A stretch of 64,000 bases of DNA, from NCBI RefSeq assembly GCF_947179165.1, contig NC_077248.1:52481732-52545731 (forward strand), given 5' to 3'. Each line of letters begins with the position of its first letter. Position 1 is the stretch's first letter. The DNA comes from Solanum dulcamara (taxonomy: Eukaryota > Streptophyta > Magnoliopsida > Solanales > Solanaceae). The translations under genes and the position numbers were made by a program. Under the pieces are notes generated by a model that saw nothing but the letters and a program-made list of their open reading frames with translations, had not been told where the DNA came from and did no database searches. This document shows positions 23,725 to 35,885 of the stretch, in pieces.

Positions 23725-24145
23725 AAAGCGACGGACAAAGTCTCTAAGTCCGTCGCTTTTTTAAAAATATTTGACCACTATTTTGACCAAAAAGCGACGG
23801 ACAAAGCGACACCGTCCGTCGCTATTTTAAATATGTTGACCAAATATTTTGACCAGTAGCGACGGACTTAGCGACCCAGTCCGTCGCTACGTTAAAAAAA
23901 AACAAGCGACGGACGGCGTCTTAATATTTAATTTATAAATAATTATTTTTTAATAAAATATATAAAATATTTATATAAAAATAATATTTAATTTTAGCGG
24001 AAAAATCTGCCAAAATAAGCGACGGACTAGGCGTCACTGTCCGTCGCTCCTATTAAAAAAAATTAAAAATAAAAAAAAACGACGGACAGCGTCGTTTTAT
24101 CCATCGCATTTTATTTGCGACGTAGTCCGTCGCTTTGTGTTCTAT
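23725..24145. repeat. CACTA right subterminal repeat region
   Basis: At least five AGCGACGGAC...GTCCGTCGCT dyads (about 23727-23758, 23800-23823, 23857-23888, 24018-24049, 24115-24134) mirror the modules at the left end. Spacers such as AAAGTCTCTAA or AAAGCGACACC separate the arms. Confidence 0.85.
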
Positions 24146-24580
24146 CATTTTTTGACAGTTTTTTAGTAGTGCTAGTCATCACACCAATTCACTTTATTGG
24201 ATATTTTAATATTATTTCATTATATAAAATTTTAATTAAACATTATTTAAATTGTATGTTTTAATTAAATCTCTTGAATATTTAATTATTTTTTATGTAA
24301 TATTCTTATAGTATTAACTTTAGATATAAAAGTTAGTTTTTTAATAATTTTTTTTATATATGACTTTTTTAAAAAAATAAATTTATATTGAAATTTGAAT
24401 ATTTATGTAGAATTTAAAATAATTTTTTCAATTATGTGATGTTTATTTTATTGTATTTCATTAATGATTTTGCTTTTATTTGTATTATCCATTATTATGT
24501 ATAATATTTACTAGTAATTTATATTATATAAAAAGTTATGATATAAAGTAATTTTATATTAAACGACTATAAAAAAAATA

Positions 24581-25039
24581 GGTGGAACCCATCGGTGGCC
24601 CCTCAAAGTTGGAACCAACTTTCACTTAGATACTTCAACTAAGATTTGTTCATTTTAGACACCTTAAGTAAGATTTCGATGTGTCATTTTGATACTTTTT
24701 TTACAATCACTCAAATATCTAAAGTGTGTGTAATACACTTGCAGCTGATGTGTCAAAGTGACCTATTAAATGAAGTTAATGACCACTTTTTTCTAATCAA
24801 AAGTCATTATTTTAAAATTATTTTTGATATATCTGTCACGTTTCTTCATTTAATTGGTCACTTTGACACATCAGCGTCAAGTGTATTACACACACTTTAG
24901 ATATTTGGGTGATTGTAAAAAAAAGTGTCAAAATGACACATCAGAACCTTACTTAAGGTGTCTAAAATGAACAAAGCTTAGTTGAGGTGTCTAAGTGAAA
25001 GTTGGTGCCAACTTTGAGGGGCCACCGATGGGTTAGGCC
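24581..25039. mobile_element. MULE-type MITE with long inverted arms, 9-bp TSD
   Basis: The arms (about 24581-24770 and 24855-25039) are nearly complementary for about 185-190 bases: CATCGGTGGCCCCTCAAAG on the left, its complement on the right. The outermost bases are GG...CC. It is flanked by AAAAAAATA at 24572-24580 and 25040-25048. Long terminal inverted repeats and a 9-bp duplication are the signature of Mutator-like elements. There is no transposase, so the element is non-autonomous. Confidence 0.85.
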
Positions 25040-25048
25040 AAAAAAATA

Positions 25049-25811
25049 TGAATTATGTATGATGAATGATTTAGAAAGAATTTATTTTATGAAATAAAAA
25101 ATATAAATAAAATAAGAAATAATAATATAATAATAAAGAAAGAGAAAAATAATTTTTTTGAATACAAAATTTTGATATAATAAATTTGAGTTGATTTATA
25201 TTAAAATAATTTTGATATTAAATTTAATATAAAATTTGATGTTTGGATTGAAGATGGATCGAGAAGGGATCTACTTTTTGCATCAAAACGACACGTAACC
25301 CGTTGGCAGTAATTATTTGGTGCATCGCTGGTGAATGATGAGGATACACGTGTGTGTGTAGCCAGTTTTTATTTTTAAACCCAAACACTAGAATATTGCT
25401 GACCGACGGGCAGGGGCAGGGTAGGGGAAACAATGACCTCGAAAATAGAGCCTAACAGGTCCCAATGATATTGGCTAGTTTCATTATCATGTAATGAGTG
25501 GGTCCCAAAATAAATTGTTGTTTAATGCTATGTAGGGACCACATCGACGCAGCTCCGATGTGGGAGGAGAGAGGAAAATAAAATTTACTATCATGGAATG
25601 GATGAGAGTGGCAGTGGGCCCCCAAAAATGTTGCTTTTTCGAAAATTGGTCTAATCTTTTCTTAATATTGTGCTTGAGCTATCAAGATTTATCACTATTT
25701 CTGTTACAACTACTAGTATTTCATATGTAGTTGTCTATATCAAAGTAACATATGTTTGAATCACAATTTATGGACTCTTTGATTTAGCTAAATCAATGTA
25801 AATAAATGCTA
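25049..25811. other. intergenic DNA
   Basis: No gene or element is recognised. A 69-codon minus-strand frame (25433-25224) has no recognisable domain and is probably chance. Confidence 0.5.
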
Positions 25812-26039
25812 CCCCCTCCGTTCATATTAATTGTTCATACGTCTGTTGAGAAATTATAAATAAGAAGGATAAATTTACTAATCAATCTATTAAAAATTTT
25901 CAAAAAACTTTATAAATTGATTTATGTTTTTTTTAAAAAATAATTATAAGAGTAATATAAAAAAAGCATTAATTCTCTCTTGATTTTGAAGTAATTTGAA
26001 ATAAATATTTTTAAAAATATAGACATCAAACAGAGGGAG
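25812..26039. mobile_element. Stowaway MITE, TSD TA
   Basis: The ends are CCCCCTCCGTTCATATTAAT on the left and AAACAGAGGGAG on the right, that is, CTCCCTC.GTT inverted repeats. TA lies on each side (25810-25811, 26040-26041). At 228 bp, AT-rich and non-coding, it is a typical Stowaway relative of Tc1/mariner elements. Confidence 0.85.
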
Positions 26040-27495
26040 TACGAATTAATAGATGCTTGAGACATGAAAACAGTTTTAGCAGGATTAGTTAGTTTTTTTT
26101 TCCTTTAGAAATAAAAAGTTTAACTCTCTAAAAAAAAAAAGAAGGGCAAAAGCCCTTAATTGTAGTAGAACTTAATTGAAGATTCTCTGAAACATAAGGG
26201 AGCAAAATGGTAAAGAAGTTTGTGCCCTAAAAATTACTTATGATAGTCAAGTTGGCAATAGATTCACTGTACTGTATATTGCCATTAGATTCCACCCTTG
26301 AAACCTGGAGAAACAGCCAGTGGTTTTATTACATAATGCCACCTAATATGCAAATTTATATATAAAAAAATTATTTCTATTATAATAATAAATAATAAAT
26401 ATGAATTATTAATTTTAAAAATATAATAAGTTTAGTATTTTAAAATTTCAAATGTAAAATCCATATAATATAATTCATGGATTCCGATGCCCTTGGTCCC
26501 TTAAATCACAATTATTGGTTTTTATCTAATATAGTTTTTTCTAGTGGTCTAAATTAACATTAAACATAGCGTAGTCTCCACTCTCAACCAATCAAATAAA
26601 AAAATTATACTTATGATGGACACTCGTAAATTTCTTATTTGTGATCAGTCACTTTACTACTGCACTATAATGAATGATATAAACTTTAATATTACGCTCA
26701 ACGTACAATATTATCACTTGTAATTATAAGCTATTATCGTTTGTGAAAACTGATTTCCTCTATTTATCAAACTCTTTTTTCTTAGTTATATTTAATAAAA
26801 AAAAGTTAAAAATTTATTTTATCATTAATGAGATGTGTTACAATAAAATACCTAGTGTAATCTCATAATTGAAATTTATAGAGGATAAAATATACACAAA
26901 ACTTATACTACCTATGCGGTGTAAACAGAGTATTTTTGAGAGATCTTCATAGAAGAAATTCAAAGCAAGATACAATTTTTCTTAAAAAAAAATAGAAAGC
27001 AAATAAAATAACAAATATTATAATACTTTGAAGAATAAAAACAAATATGGAATTACTAAAATTATTACTAATTATAAGGCTACAAGGAGATGGGACTAGC
27101 CCCTTAAATTCTCTCAACTAAAAGGTGACAACATTTAGACCTTTTACTCTAATTATCGATCTCCATATTATTTTATTTGAAATTACATTCTCAATAAACT
27201 GAAGTTGTGCCACTTTATGAGATGAGTTATGTCTGAAGTACAATGAAACAAATAAATATATATGATTTATTTTAAATTTATTGAGCATGCTTTGACAGCT
27301 CGTGTTGGAGTACTCCTTAACATATCACAAATCATTTACAGGCCGCAAACTTCAATTATTATTTTTTCTTAAATTCTGTATCCATCCAAATACGATCGCT
27401 TAAATATAGAGAAAATGAGTATTATTAACTAGCCCTAAAAATAAATAAATGAAATAAGATATCAACTCAACTATATATCATGGGAAATCCATCAA
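26040..27495. other. upstream region of the FLZ gene
   Basis: AT-rich, non-coding, and free of recognisable transposons over about 1.4 kb. It probably holds the promoter and upstream control region of the gene at 27570. I cannot name specific operator elements with confidence. Confidence 0.45.
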
Positions 27496-27503
27496 TATAT
27501 AAG
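27496..27503 (+). promoter_or_regulatory. TATA box of the FLZ gene
   Basis: TATATAAG lies 74 bases before the start codon. A CT/CA-rich stretch (CTCCCACACTCTC) follows, as is common around plant transcription starts. That would leave a leader of roughly 30-45 bases. Confidence 0.65.
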
Positions 27504-27569
27504 AAGCTCCACCACTTCCTTGCAATCCTCCCACACTCTCTATTTCTTTTTCTTCATAAAAATTAAAGA

Positions 27570-28300
27570 ATGAAGTCAGGTGCAGCATATTACAGTGGAT
27601 GTGAAGAACAGTATCAACCCCATTTTCTTGATGCTTGTTTTCTTTGCCAAAGACCCTTGGCTCACAACACTGACATCTTTATGTACAGGTTAGCTACATA
27701 AATACTCATCTTACATAATCTTTTTCTAAGTATTTTTGAAAACCTTTTACTTTAAATTTCTAATATTTACCTTAATGGCATATTCTAATTATATAGTCAA
27801 TAAATTTCATTGTATGCTTAAGATGACAAGTTAGAAAGATATTGTTTTTGGAAATTTTTATTTAAAACAAGTCATAGTATTTAGGAAAATGTTAGTAGCC
27901 CAACTGGTTAGGATTCGATTTTCCGCCTTATAATATCATCTTCCATTTTTCCTGTCATAAATATTATTTGTGATAATAAACAATTTCATGAGGGGTAAAA
28001 CAAAAAAATTAAAATTAAGTAATTTTTAAATATATCATCTTAAGGAAATAGAGAAAAAGCAAGTATTTAATTAAAAGTGAAAAAAGTAGCTAATAATAGT
28101 TAATTTCTTGGGATATGAATGTAATAGTTTATTGTGATTGCAGAGGGAACACTCCATTCTGTAGCCAAGAATGCAGGGATGAGCAAATAGAGATGGATGA
28201 AGCTAATGAGAGAAAATGGAAAAAGCTTTCTTCTTCTAAGACAAAAACAGAAACTGACACAAACAAAGCTGTACGGACAGGCACAGTTGCTGTTTCTTGA
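27570..28300 (+). CDS. FCS-like zinc finger (FLZ, DUF581) protein, two exons
   Basis: Exon 1 is 27570-27688, the intron 27689-28143 (GT...AG, 455 bp) and exon 2 28144-28300. Joined, they encode 91 residues starting [11 protein letters not shown] and ending at TGA. Residues 18-60 form the FLZ domain: HFLDACFLC with Cys23 and Cys26, the RPL and DIFMYRG motifs, then PFCSQEC with Cys46 and Cys50, and QIEMDEANE. The family's C-x2-C...FCS-x2-C finger is complete, and the intron falls in the usual place inside MYR/G. FLZ proteins are plant-specific adaptors that bind SnRK1 kinase subunits. The basic, Ser/Thr/Lys-rich tail after residue 63 is short, so this is one of the small family members. The ATG was chosen because it is the first in the exon and lies downstream of a TATA box. 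It is the only intact host gene seen here. Expression is inferred, not shown. Confidence 0.92.
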
Positions 28301-29053
28301 AATTATCACCAATCAAACATAAGTTGTTACTACATTATGTATCACGAGGTAGTAAAGGTCTGTATGTACCCGATCCTTTTCCGACCTTACCATCGCGTGG
28401 AATTATAAGAAAAACTTTCTACCAAAAGAAAACAACTAAGCAACTCCTGCAAGTCATTTGAAAAATAATTTTGACTACAAACAATTTTGATGGTGGAATC
28501 AAGAAGAGAAGTGAAAACCCCATCAAACAATTTTGAATTATATTTCTTTAAATTAAATCTTGTGGAATGTCTGTAAAAAGGGACATCCATATTTGGGAGG
28601 GTTTAAAATCTCTAATCTCCTATCTGAACTATCTTTGCTTTCGATCAGCTTATGAAGCGGTTTCTGTTTTGTGTAAAGAAAACAAAACACAGTTTATATA
28701 TATAAGGCATAATAAAAAGTAGTTGGAGTATAGTGTATGTCCATGTCCCTGTCCACAATTGTTGCATCTTCATCTCTACCACCCACTAATAGTTCAGATA
28801 TTTAAACGTAAAACGGAATAATTTACGTGTGTTTTTAATATTCACTCTTTCCGAAGCTACTAATTCCTATGAGAGGATTCAACCAGGATACAAACTTGAT
28901 TCTTGATGAATCTCATGAAAGAGTACATTCAACAAAGGTCCGTCTAAGCCCATCTAAGAATGCATCAATCACGTACGTCTAGACATTTCATTGTAATAGT
29001 TGTGCTCAGTTATTCGTAAAAATTTCTTTTGAACAATGTTCTATATATATATA
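28301..29053. other. 3' flank of the FLZ gene
   Basis: Probable 3' UTR, then AT-rich intergenic DNA. No second gene is recognisable. A (TA)n-like stretch lies at about 28690-28705. I could not fix a polyadenylation site. Confidence 0.45.
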
Positions 29054-29171
29054 GGTCACAAGTTTGAGTTGTGAAAATAATCACATAGACTTTCTATATC
29101 GCACTTCTTAGAGTACGGACTTTCCCCGGATCCTGCTAATGCGGGATGTATTGTACACTCAACTGCCCTTT
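29054..29171 (+). mobile_element. degenerate Au/TS-like SINE remnant
   Basis: GGTCACAAGTTTGAGTTGTG resembles the B-box region of the same SINE family as at 9773 (GGTCACGGGTTCGAG in typical members). It is followed by GAGTACGGACTTTCCCCGGA, TCCTGCTAATGCGGGA and ACTGCCCTTT, in the order expected for that family. The copy is on the plus strand, lacks its 5' A-box part and is more decayed than the one at 9773. No target duplication was found. Confidence 0.6.
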
Positions 29172-29261
29172 AATGTTCTCAATATATGTGGATGTTTCTA
29201 TTTGTACCTTTCCAACCCGTCTTCCAGCTGATTAATCTTTGCAAGAATTTATTAGTTATTA

Positions 29262-30147
29262 GGATAATGCATAAGTACCTTGAACTATAACTTAAATTTC
29301 AGCGATACACCTTAATTTAATTAGGGTCCTATTATCTCCTAAACTCATTTTTTTGCATTTTTGTACATCTTTTGTGTTGACGTGGAATCTTCAACCATGT
29401 AAGTTGGTTGTTTTTGTACACACGCGCCTGCAACGTCGGCAAAATATATTTTTAACATTTTTTAAAAAAATATTTTTTTATTTTTTTAAAAATATTTTTA
29501 TTTTCTATATCTTGTATTTAAATTAAATTAATTCACATATTTTTTTATAAAAAAATTCCCTTGTATTTAGATTTTTTAATTTTTTTTTACCTTCAATCAT
29601 TGTCTTTTCACTTTTATTTTTTTATTAATTTTATTTACTCTTTTTATTTTCTTTGTCTTTCTTTTCGATTTGATTTCAAATTTAATTCCAAATATCTCGT
29701 ATTTAAAATAAGTTAATTTCGAATGAATATCAAAATAAGTGAAAAAAATCAAATAAAACTTTTAAAAAATAAAATGTTAAAATTAAAAGACACATTTTAA
29801 TTATTTTTTTTAAAAATCCACATAAGTTTTTAAAAATAATTAAAAGTAAAAAGATAAGAAATTAATGAAAGAAAAAAATTTTAAAGTGAAGAATAAATTT
29901 AAATAAATATTTTACATAGAAAGAAATAAAAATAATTAAATATATATACGTTTTAATATTGTACTGACTAATTATAAAGTTACCAATTAAAAAAGGACAT
30001 GTGTCCAATTTTTCCACTCATAACTTGTCTTCAAGAGAGTGTGCATACTATCTGTGCCACGCCAGTTTTTAGGGTATATTTATTTCATTTTAAAATAATA
30101 AGAATAATAAGACCCTAATTGAGTTAAGATGTGTCGTTGAAATTTCG
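29262..30147. mobile_element. inverted-repeat element, probable MULE-type MITE
   Basis: AAATTTCAGCGATACACCTT...AATTAGGGTCCTATTAT at 29294-29335 is complementary, with about eight differences, to the right arm at about 30104-30146. The 800-bp interior is very AT-rich and non-coding. The left flank (GGATAATGCATAAGTACC, 29262-29279) resembles the start of a repeat that I recall as common in Solanaceae. I could not confirm a target duplication, so the ends are approximate. Confidence 0.6.
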
Positions 30148-30910
30148 ATAAAAAAAAAAATATGTTGAATTGGGACAGGAAACCATCATAAGCCAGCCAA
30201 CAGTTCAGGATATGTATGCACTATCCCTTAGTTATTACATGGTAGTCCGGTTTGTTGCTAGAAGTATTACATTTTTAAAAAATCCACATAATCCCATCTA
30301 CATGCTAGACCTCCCAATAATGTCACTAAGTGGATTGGTAGGTGAAATAACAACATTGACTAACTTTGATAATGAATTGACAATAATTGAGTGACTTATG
30401 ATGTACACATGAGTCAAATTCTTTTTTCACAGTTGGCGTAGACTTTTGATTTCTGTGGTGTGTGCATCTTTTACTTATTTCTTAGCCCTATACTATGAAT
30501 CAAGCAACACATCGTTTTTCATAGAATAAATGCAGAGAGCTTTGGTTTTTTAGTCTTCTATCATGAGGATCAGTGGTTCAATTTTCATCTGCTAGAATAT
30601 GTACTGCTTTTGCAGTCATACAATTTTATTTTGTAATGATAGTTGATACTTGATCGATTTGCAATACGTAAGAAAATATAATAAAGAAAAGTTATTGCTG
30701 GTTTCTTGTTAATTTACCAATCGAGTCGTCCTTATGTGGTCGATGATAAACTAACAAAGTGCTTACTCGACGATTTAGGAGATTTATCAAAGAGGAGAAC
30801 AAATACGTGGCTGAAGTAACCAAGGGAAACATTTGAGCAACTAGATGTTAGTATGTCATTTATGACAGTAAATTTCATCCTTTACAAAAGTAGGCGACGC
30901 CAACAAAATT
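30148..30910. other. intergenic DNA
   Basis: A 74-codon plus-strand frame (30170-30394) has no recognisable domain. I see no element or RNA. Confidence 0.5.
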
Positions 30911-33341
30911 TGTGACGATCCGCACATTTAAATCATGATGACATCTACCATAACCCACCAGTAGGTAAGTCAATCCATATACCCAGAACGACAAGTAACA
31001 AGCATATTAGGCAGAATCAACAACCAACAAAAATTTATAATGAGTAAATGAAAACACAACGGAAAAGAGAACAATATAAACATATACATACATAAACAAA
31101 GTATAAGATCCAATCCCACAACCTGGTGGATGATAGGACAAAGAACCTAAAAGAGTATTAAGTCCCAAAAGTGAACTAAAAAGTACAGACTTGTCTCGAA
31201 CACAAAAGACAAAACTATATACATGTGGAGATAAGTCGAACTAGGATGCCATCAGCTCGCCCTCTATCTCTGAAGATCTCCGTAACTGAACCGAATCAAT
31301 GCTGTCTACTAGCACTCGGATCTTCATCAAGAAAACACATACAGAGCATAGTATGAGTACAAAAACAATAAATACCCAGTAGACATTATAGGCTTACTGA
31401 GCTTGGAAAGTAAGACAATATGAAAAGTGAGAAAGTAACAACAACTAGAGCTCATAAGAACGAAGCGATAACAGAAGTTTAACTATATAGGTCATGATTC
31501 TAGAAAGAACGGAGTACTAAAGTAAAGCACCTATCTACAACCTAACTAGGCCCTTATAAGCCCAAAAGGTACACTCGTGCACAATTGAAAAGTAAATAAC
31601 CCAAATAGACACCCATAAATCTGATGGGTACACTAAAGAGCTAAAGACAATACTAGCTAAGATTAAAGTATTCCAAAACAGAACCGACTGGCCGCATACT
31701 TGAATCGCGTCGAAGGCACCCCAAAGAACCCAATAGAATCACCTTGTTAGGACTCAAACTCGGCTAATAGGAGCATGCCTGGACTCAAACCGTGGCTAAT
31801 GAAAGTATGCCAGGGCATCAAATTATGGCTAAAAGAGGTACTCCAAGTCCTCAAACCGTAGCTTAAAGATCTAAGTGTCACCAATCACAGGCTCTTCTTC
31901 AAGAGGAAATGTACCGCATAGCAAAGCACCTTTAGAGTCACCAGGTACTCGCTCTATCTCGAAAACCCAAAACCCGATCCAAATCACCAACCAAGCCCAA
32001 ACTAACAAAAGAAACACACCATGGCCAAGTCATAAGAGAAGTTATAGATGAGCAGTCATAACAACTGATTTGTCACCTAGCTAAGGATTCATACTACTAT
32101 ATCCAAGTCTGCTATATTATTCTACAGGGAGCTAAACCATCCATAGCGATGTCGGAGAATTCTAAAGCCTAACAATTCCAAATCGCAAGTCTAAGGCAAT
32201 CACTAGACTATGACTAGGATAAATCCATGAACAATCTACCAATATAAATCCAAACAACAATAAAGATACACTAGGTTGGATACAATCAACGGAACTAGGG
32301 AGGGCATTCTCAATTTCTTAAAAACTACCCAAAAATAGGCTAAGGCATGCGTTTTATCAACTGAACAAGATACAAACTAGAAACCCCTCCCAAAACATGC
32401 TTATCAACCTGAATTCACTAACAGAAGCTCAATCTAAAGAGCGGTACACTATAGCTTACCTCAAAGCTGACCACGAGCACTCCAAAACTACTATACCAAA
32501 GCTTTCCCCTTTTGAACTACCTTCGATCGCTGCTACACTATCAAATAAATGGTCATAATATTAATACAGATGTTTTGACACCCAAATCGCAATAATTAAA
32601 GATGGGCTAAAATTGAGTAAAAATGGCATTAGGGGACCTGCACCAGAAATCCCAAAATTGACTCCGTTAATTGGTCCCATTTAGCTCGAACTTATGTCCT
32701 GAAAACTGGCATAGTTCAAGCCTTATAATGAGCTAAAATAGGTCATATAATAAACTCTTCAAGAAATCACTATTAAAGGGGAAAAAGAGGTCTTGAGAAC
32801 AAAAACATTACCTCCAAAATAAGCCCACCATGCTTTCCTGAAGGTCCCAACACAAAGCCTCAATAATTTCCTGTAATTAGAGCCAAATCAGCTGAATTGG
32901 AGTTCCCAAGCTCAAGATATCAAGTTTTGAAAATGGAGGAATGAGTTGATTTTCAGAACTAGCCTTTAATTAAAAGACCAGTTAAATGACCATCGCAAAT
33001 GTGGGACCCAATCCACAAATGTGAAGAGTGGGTCCACATTACTCTGAACATATGGTGCTGAGCTCACGAACACAATGGGTCATCTACCTTGACCTCCACA
33101 AACGCGGCTTAGGGCCTATAAATTCGATGGCCAAAATCTTTGATCTCCATGAACGCGACACCGGGCTCACAAATGCGGAGAGCAAAGTCACTTGCCTCGG
33201 CGCATGCGGCACTAGGTGCACTAATGCAAAGCACAGATGGGGCTACACCAGCCCATATTTGGAATTTTATAAAATTCCTCCACGGGGGCTCAAGATATTT
33301 TCAAAACCCTGTGCATGCAAACAAACTAAGCTATCCCACCA
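30911..33341 (-). mobile_element. probable solo LTR, 4-bp TSD AATT
   Basis: The plus strand begins TGTGACGATCCGCAC and ends CTATCCCACCA, so on the minus strand it is TGGTGGGATAG...GGATCGTCACA. AATT is found on both sides (30907-30910, 33342-33345). It has no coding domain. Short GC-rich direct repeats such as CACAAACGCGG and CACGAACACAATGG occur at 33000-33180. A 4-bp duplication is weak evidence on its own, so the boundaries are tentative. Confidence 0.5.
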
Positions 33342-33345
33342 AATT

Positions 33346-34150
33346 TGATATTCCAAACTCAATGGAGATGTTAGGAGGGACATCGCAGACTTTTGTCTAC
33401 TTTTAAGTGTGTCGCACGTCTATTGCAAGTATGTTCTATCTCTGAATCTAGTTCTTTGACATATGCGGTGCAGAGGCCACTACAAGGTGTGTGCCCCACA
33501 CAACAAACTACCTTCTTCAGTATGACATTATTGCATTCAGTCTGGGACGCCTCTCTTTGAGTCCTAAGCTATTTTTAAAATCAACCTAATCATATATATT
33601 AGCTCATCACAATAATTATACATAAAATACATAGATATTCGTATACTAGAAACTTAGCTAAATTATGGATAAAATATGATGCTTGAATGTGTGTACACCA
33701 TATATTAGCTTTCTACGAAAGGTTGTGGCGCAAAGGAACAACTGAGAATCAAATTACAAGTTTGTCTTGCACCACCGTCTCCATAAAAAATGTTGTGGTC
33801 TTGCACCATATTGTTTTGTGCAAGGGTGGCACAAAGTATAATAAATTTTGGTCATTTTCGCGATGCTTATGATATTGATCCTCTTATGATCCTTTTTTTG
33901 CTTCTTTCTGATTTTTCCATTATTTAAGCTCCAAATTCCTCCATACACTTCTACATATAATATTATAAAAATTCATAGAATTAACGCTAAAAATATGATA
34001 AAAGTACTAAATGTGAGGTAAGAAATAGCTAGTTTATACGCATTTTTGTCTAAATATCAACAACCTTTAGGCAACGGTAGGCTCATTACGAGTGAATTCA
34101 CTTACGATTACAAGAATTTAGAACTAAACGTGATTATTACTCTGATGTAT
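33346..34150. other. probable 5' part of a Copia-related element
   Basis: Non-coding as read. It lies directly upstream of a Copia gag remnant in the same orientation and may be its leader or LTR. No LTR boundary was found. Confidence 0.35.
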
Positions 34151-34479
34151 ACAAAGTTACTTTCCAATTAAAATTATGTGAGGAAGATACAAAAGACGAG
34201 GATATGGTGAAAAAGACTTTTACTACTTTTTATGCCTCAAATATAATATTACATCAACAATACCGTAAAAAGGAAGTTAAAAATATTGTAATTTGATCTC
34301 ATGTATTTTTAGGGTTAAGTAACATAATATCCTTTTATTGAAAAGTTATGAAGAGTGTACCATTGAAACTGCAGAAGAAAATGCGGTTGAAGCACATGGT
34401 TAGTTGAAAAAAGATAAATAACCATCGAAGCTACAATAATGTGCATTGGCGTGACAATAGTAAGAGACAATATAATAAT
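34151..34479 (+). pseudogene. Copia gag remnant, N-terminal part
   Basis: The plus strand from 34151 reads VTFQLKLCEED, DEDMVKKTFTTFYASNI and LHQQYRKKE before a stop. This is the UBN2-type gag of plant Copia elements, in which F.L.LCG...DEDMLEKTFTTFHASN..LQQQYR is typical. Frameshifts follow, and further on the frame carries the SYEEC.. and HG region. The solo LTR then interrupts it at 34480. Gag continues at 36800. It is not functional. Confidence 0.75.
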
Positions 34480-35597
34480 TGTAATGACCCGTTTGGTCAT
34501 TTTTAGAATGAGTCATCTCTCTTCTATAAAATACTCTCTCTGCAAATTTAAATTAGAAATTTAGACCTTTCGGTAACTTCGGTTAATTAGTAAAGGGATA
34601 ATTTTAGAGAATTAGTTTAATTAGTGGGCTAAAGTATCAACTTATTTAATACCCTATACCATTTTTCTTATATTTATTAAAATAGGTTAGTAGAATTTGT
34701 CATTGTTAGTAGATAATTATTTTATTCAGAAAGGGAAAGAGATGGGAAAGGAGGATAGACAGAAATATTTTTTTTGTGGCGTCGAACGACACGAGCAGGT
34801 ACCAAATTATTCTATGTTGTACAATGCATTAAATATTGAAAGGTTGGATGAAGAATTTGGAATTCCTTGTTTACAATTTGAGTTCCATTCTTAATGGTTG
34901 CCGCCACTGATTTTGACCGGTGGCTTTAATTTTTGTTATTTTTATTTTATTAAAAAAAAAATAATAATAAATTAATTTTTTATATATTGAGATAGATAAT
35001 TAAATATTAGGTGTGTTGTATTATATAAACATCATTAGATTTATGTTATTTTGAGGAATTGAGACCTAATCCTAGACTTGATATTTAGGATTTAATTATA
35101 GATTTGGGTAAGTGTTTGGGTCTAGGCTAGACATATAGTAATATGAATATTGTTAATTTCAAATCTCATGATGATTATTCATTTGATTAGATTACATTAA
35201 TTTGGAAACCTAGCGAAAAGGGAAGGCTAAGGTCTCAGAGTAATTGCATGATTATTTGAGACAAGTGAATTTCTAAACCTCAGTTTAAGCTTGTAGATGC
35301 TTGTATTTCTGTGTTATGTGTACTGGGGAGTAATGAGAATTGGACTGGATTATTGACTGTATGATTGACCTTAAAAAAATGGAGATGAGGGGTATAAAAT
35401 GGTAATTTAATGACATGTATTGGTGGAATTGATATGTTGTGATTATGGGTTTATTTTGGACATATAAAATAACTATGTTGATGTGAGATAGGAAAAATTA
35501 TTGTTGTCATATCATTATCGTGAATTATATGAACATGAATTGATTGCATTGATTCTGACATATTGTGTTGAGATTGAAAACGATGTGAAACAAAAGG

Positions 35598-35750
35598 GGT
35601 CGGACCACACGCTCCGTAGCAGGTATTATGAAATAAAGGGGTCGGGCCACACGCTCCATGGCAGGTATTATAAAATAAAGAAGTTGGGCCACACGCTCCA
35701 TGGCAGGATATTTATATTGAGGGGACAGGCCACACGCTCCGTGGTAGGTT
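35598..35750. repeat. 42-bp tandem repeat, four copies, in the solo LTR
   Basis: CCACACGCTCC begins at 35605, 35647, 35689 and 35730. Each copy continues with GG.AGGTATTAT..AATAAAG or a variant. Confidence 0.85.
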
Positions 35751-35885
35751 ACATGGACAGAAATGTCTCCCATGGGTTTCGGACTGTAATTTAGCGGATG
35801 TGTACCAATAGGATAGACATGCATCATCTCATTGCATTGCATCACTTTTTGTTGATATTTGTGGATTTGTGTTTACCCATTTATT

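Larger units (their letters stand above)
17460..24171 (-). mobile_element. CACTA (En/Spm) DNA transposon, complete ends, TSD CTA
   Basis: The 6712-bp element is bounded by inverted repeats that start CACTACTAAAAAACTG and match over 23 bases with one difference. It is flanked by a perfect 3-bp duplication, CTA, at 17457-17459 and 24172-24174. Both subterminal regions carry many AGCGACGGAC/GTCCGTCGCT motifs. Two genes are read on the minus strand, from the right end: a TNP2-type transposase (20051-22531) and a PF03004-type second protein (18098-19950). CACTA elements move by cut-and-paste. Both genes are damaged, so this copy could move only with proteins supplied elsewhere. The near-identical ends and exact TSD suggest a fairly recent insertion. 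Confidence 0.95.

Noticed and set aside
25224..25433. 69-codon minus-strand ORF upstream of FLZ
   Set aside because: No domain, and its composition looks like chance intergenic sequence.
27895..27935. tRNA-like sequence GTAGCCCAACTGGTTAGG in the FLZ intron
   Set aside because: It resembles an A box, but I found no matching B box or cloverleaf. It may be a SINE scrap, too short to call.
30170..30394. 74-codon ORF beside the inverted-repeat element
   Set aside because: It has no recognisable domain, no visible promoter and no intron signals that join it to anything.
33028..33406. Two overlapping ORFs of 106 and 88 codons
   Set aside because: They fall in LTR-like, repeat-containing sequence with no conserved motif.
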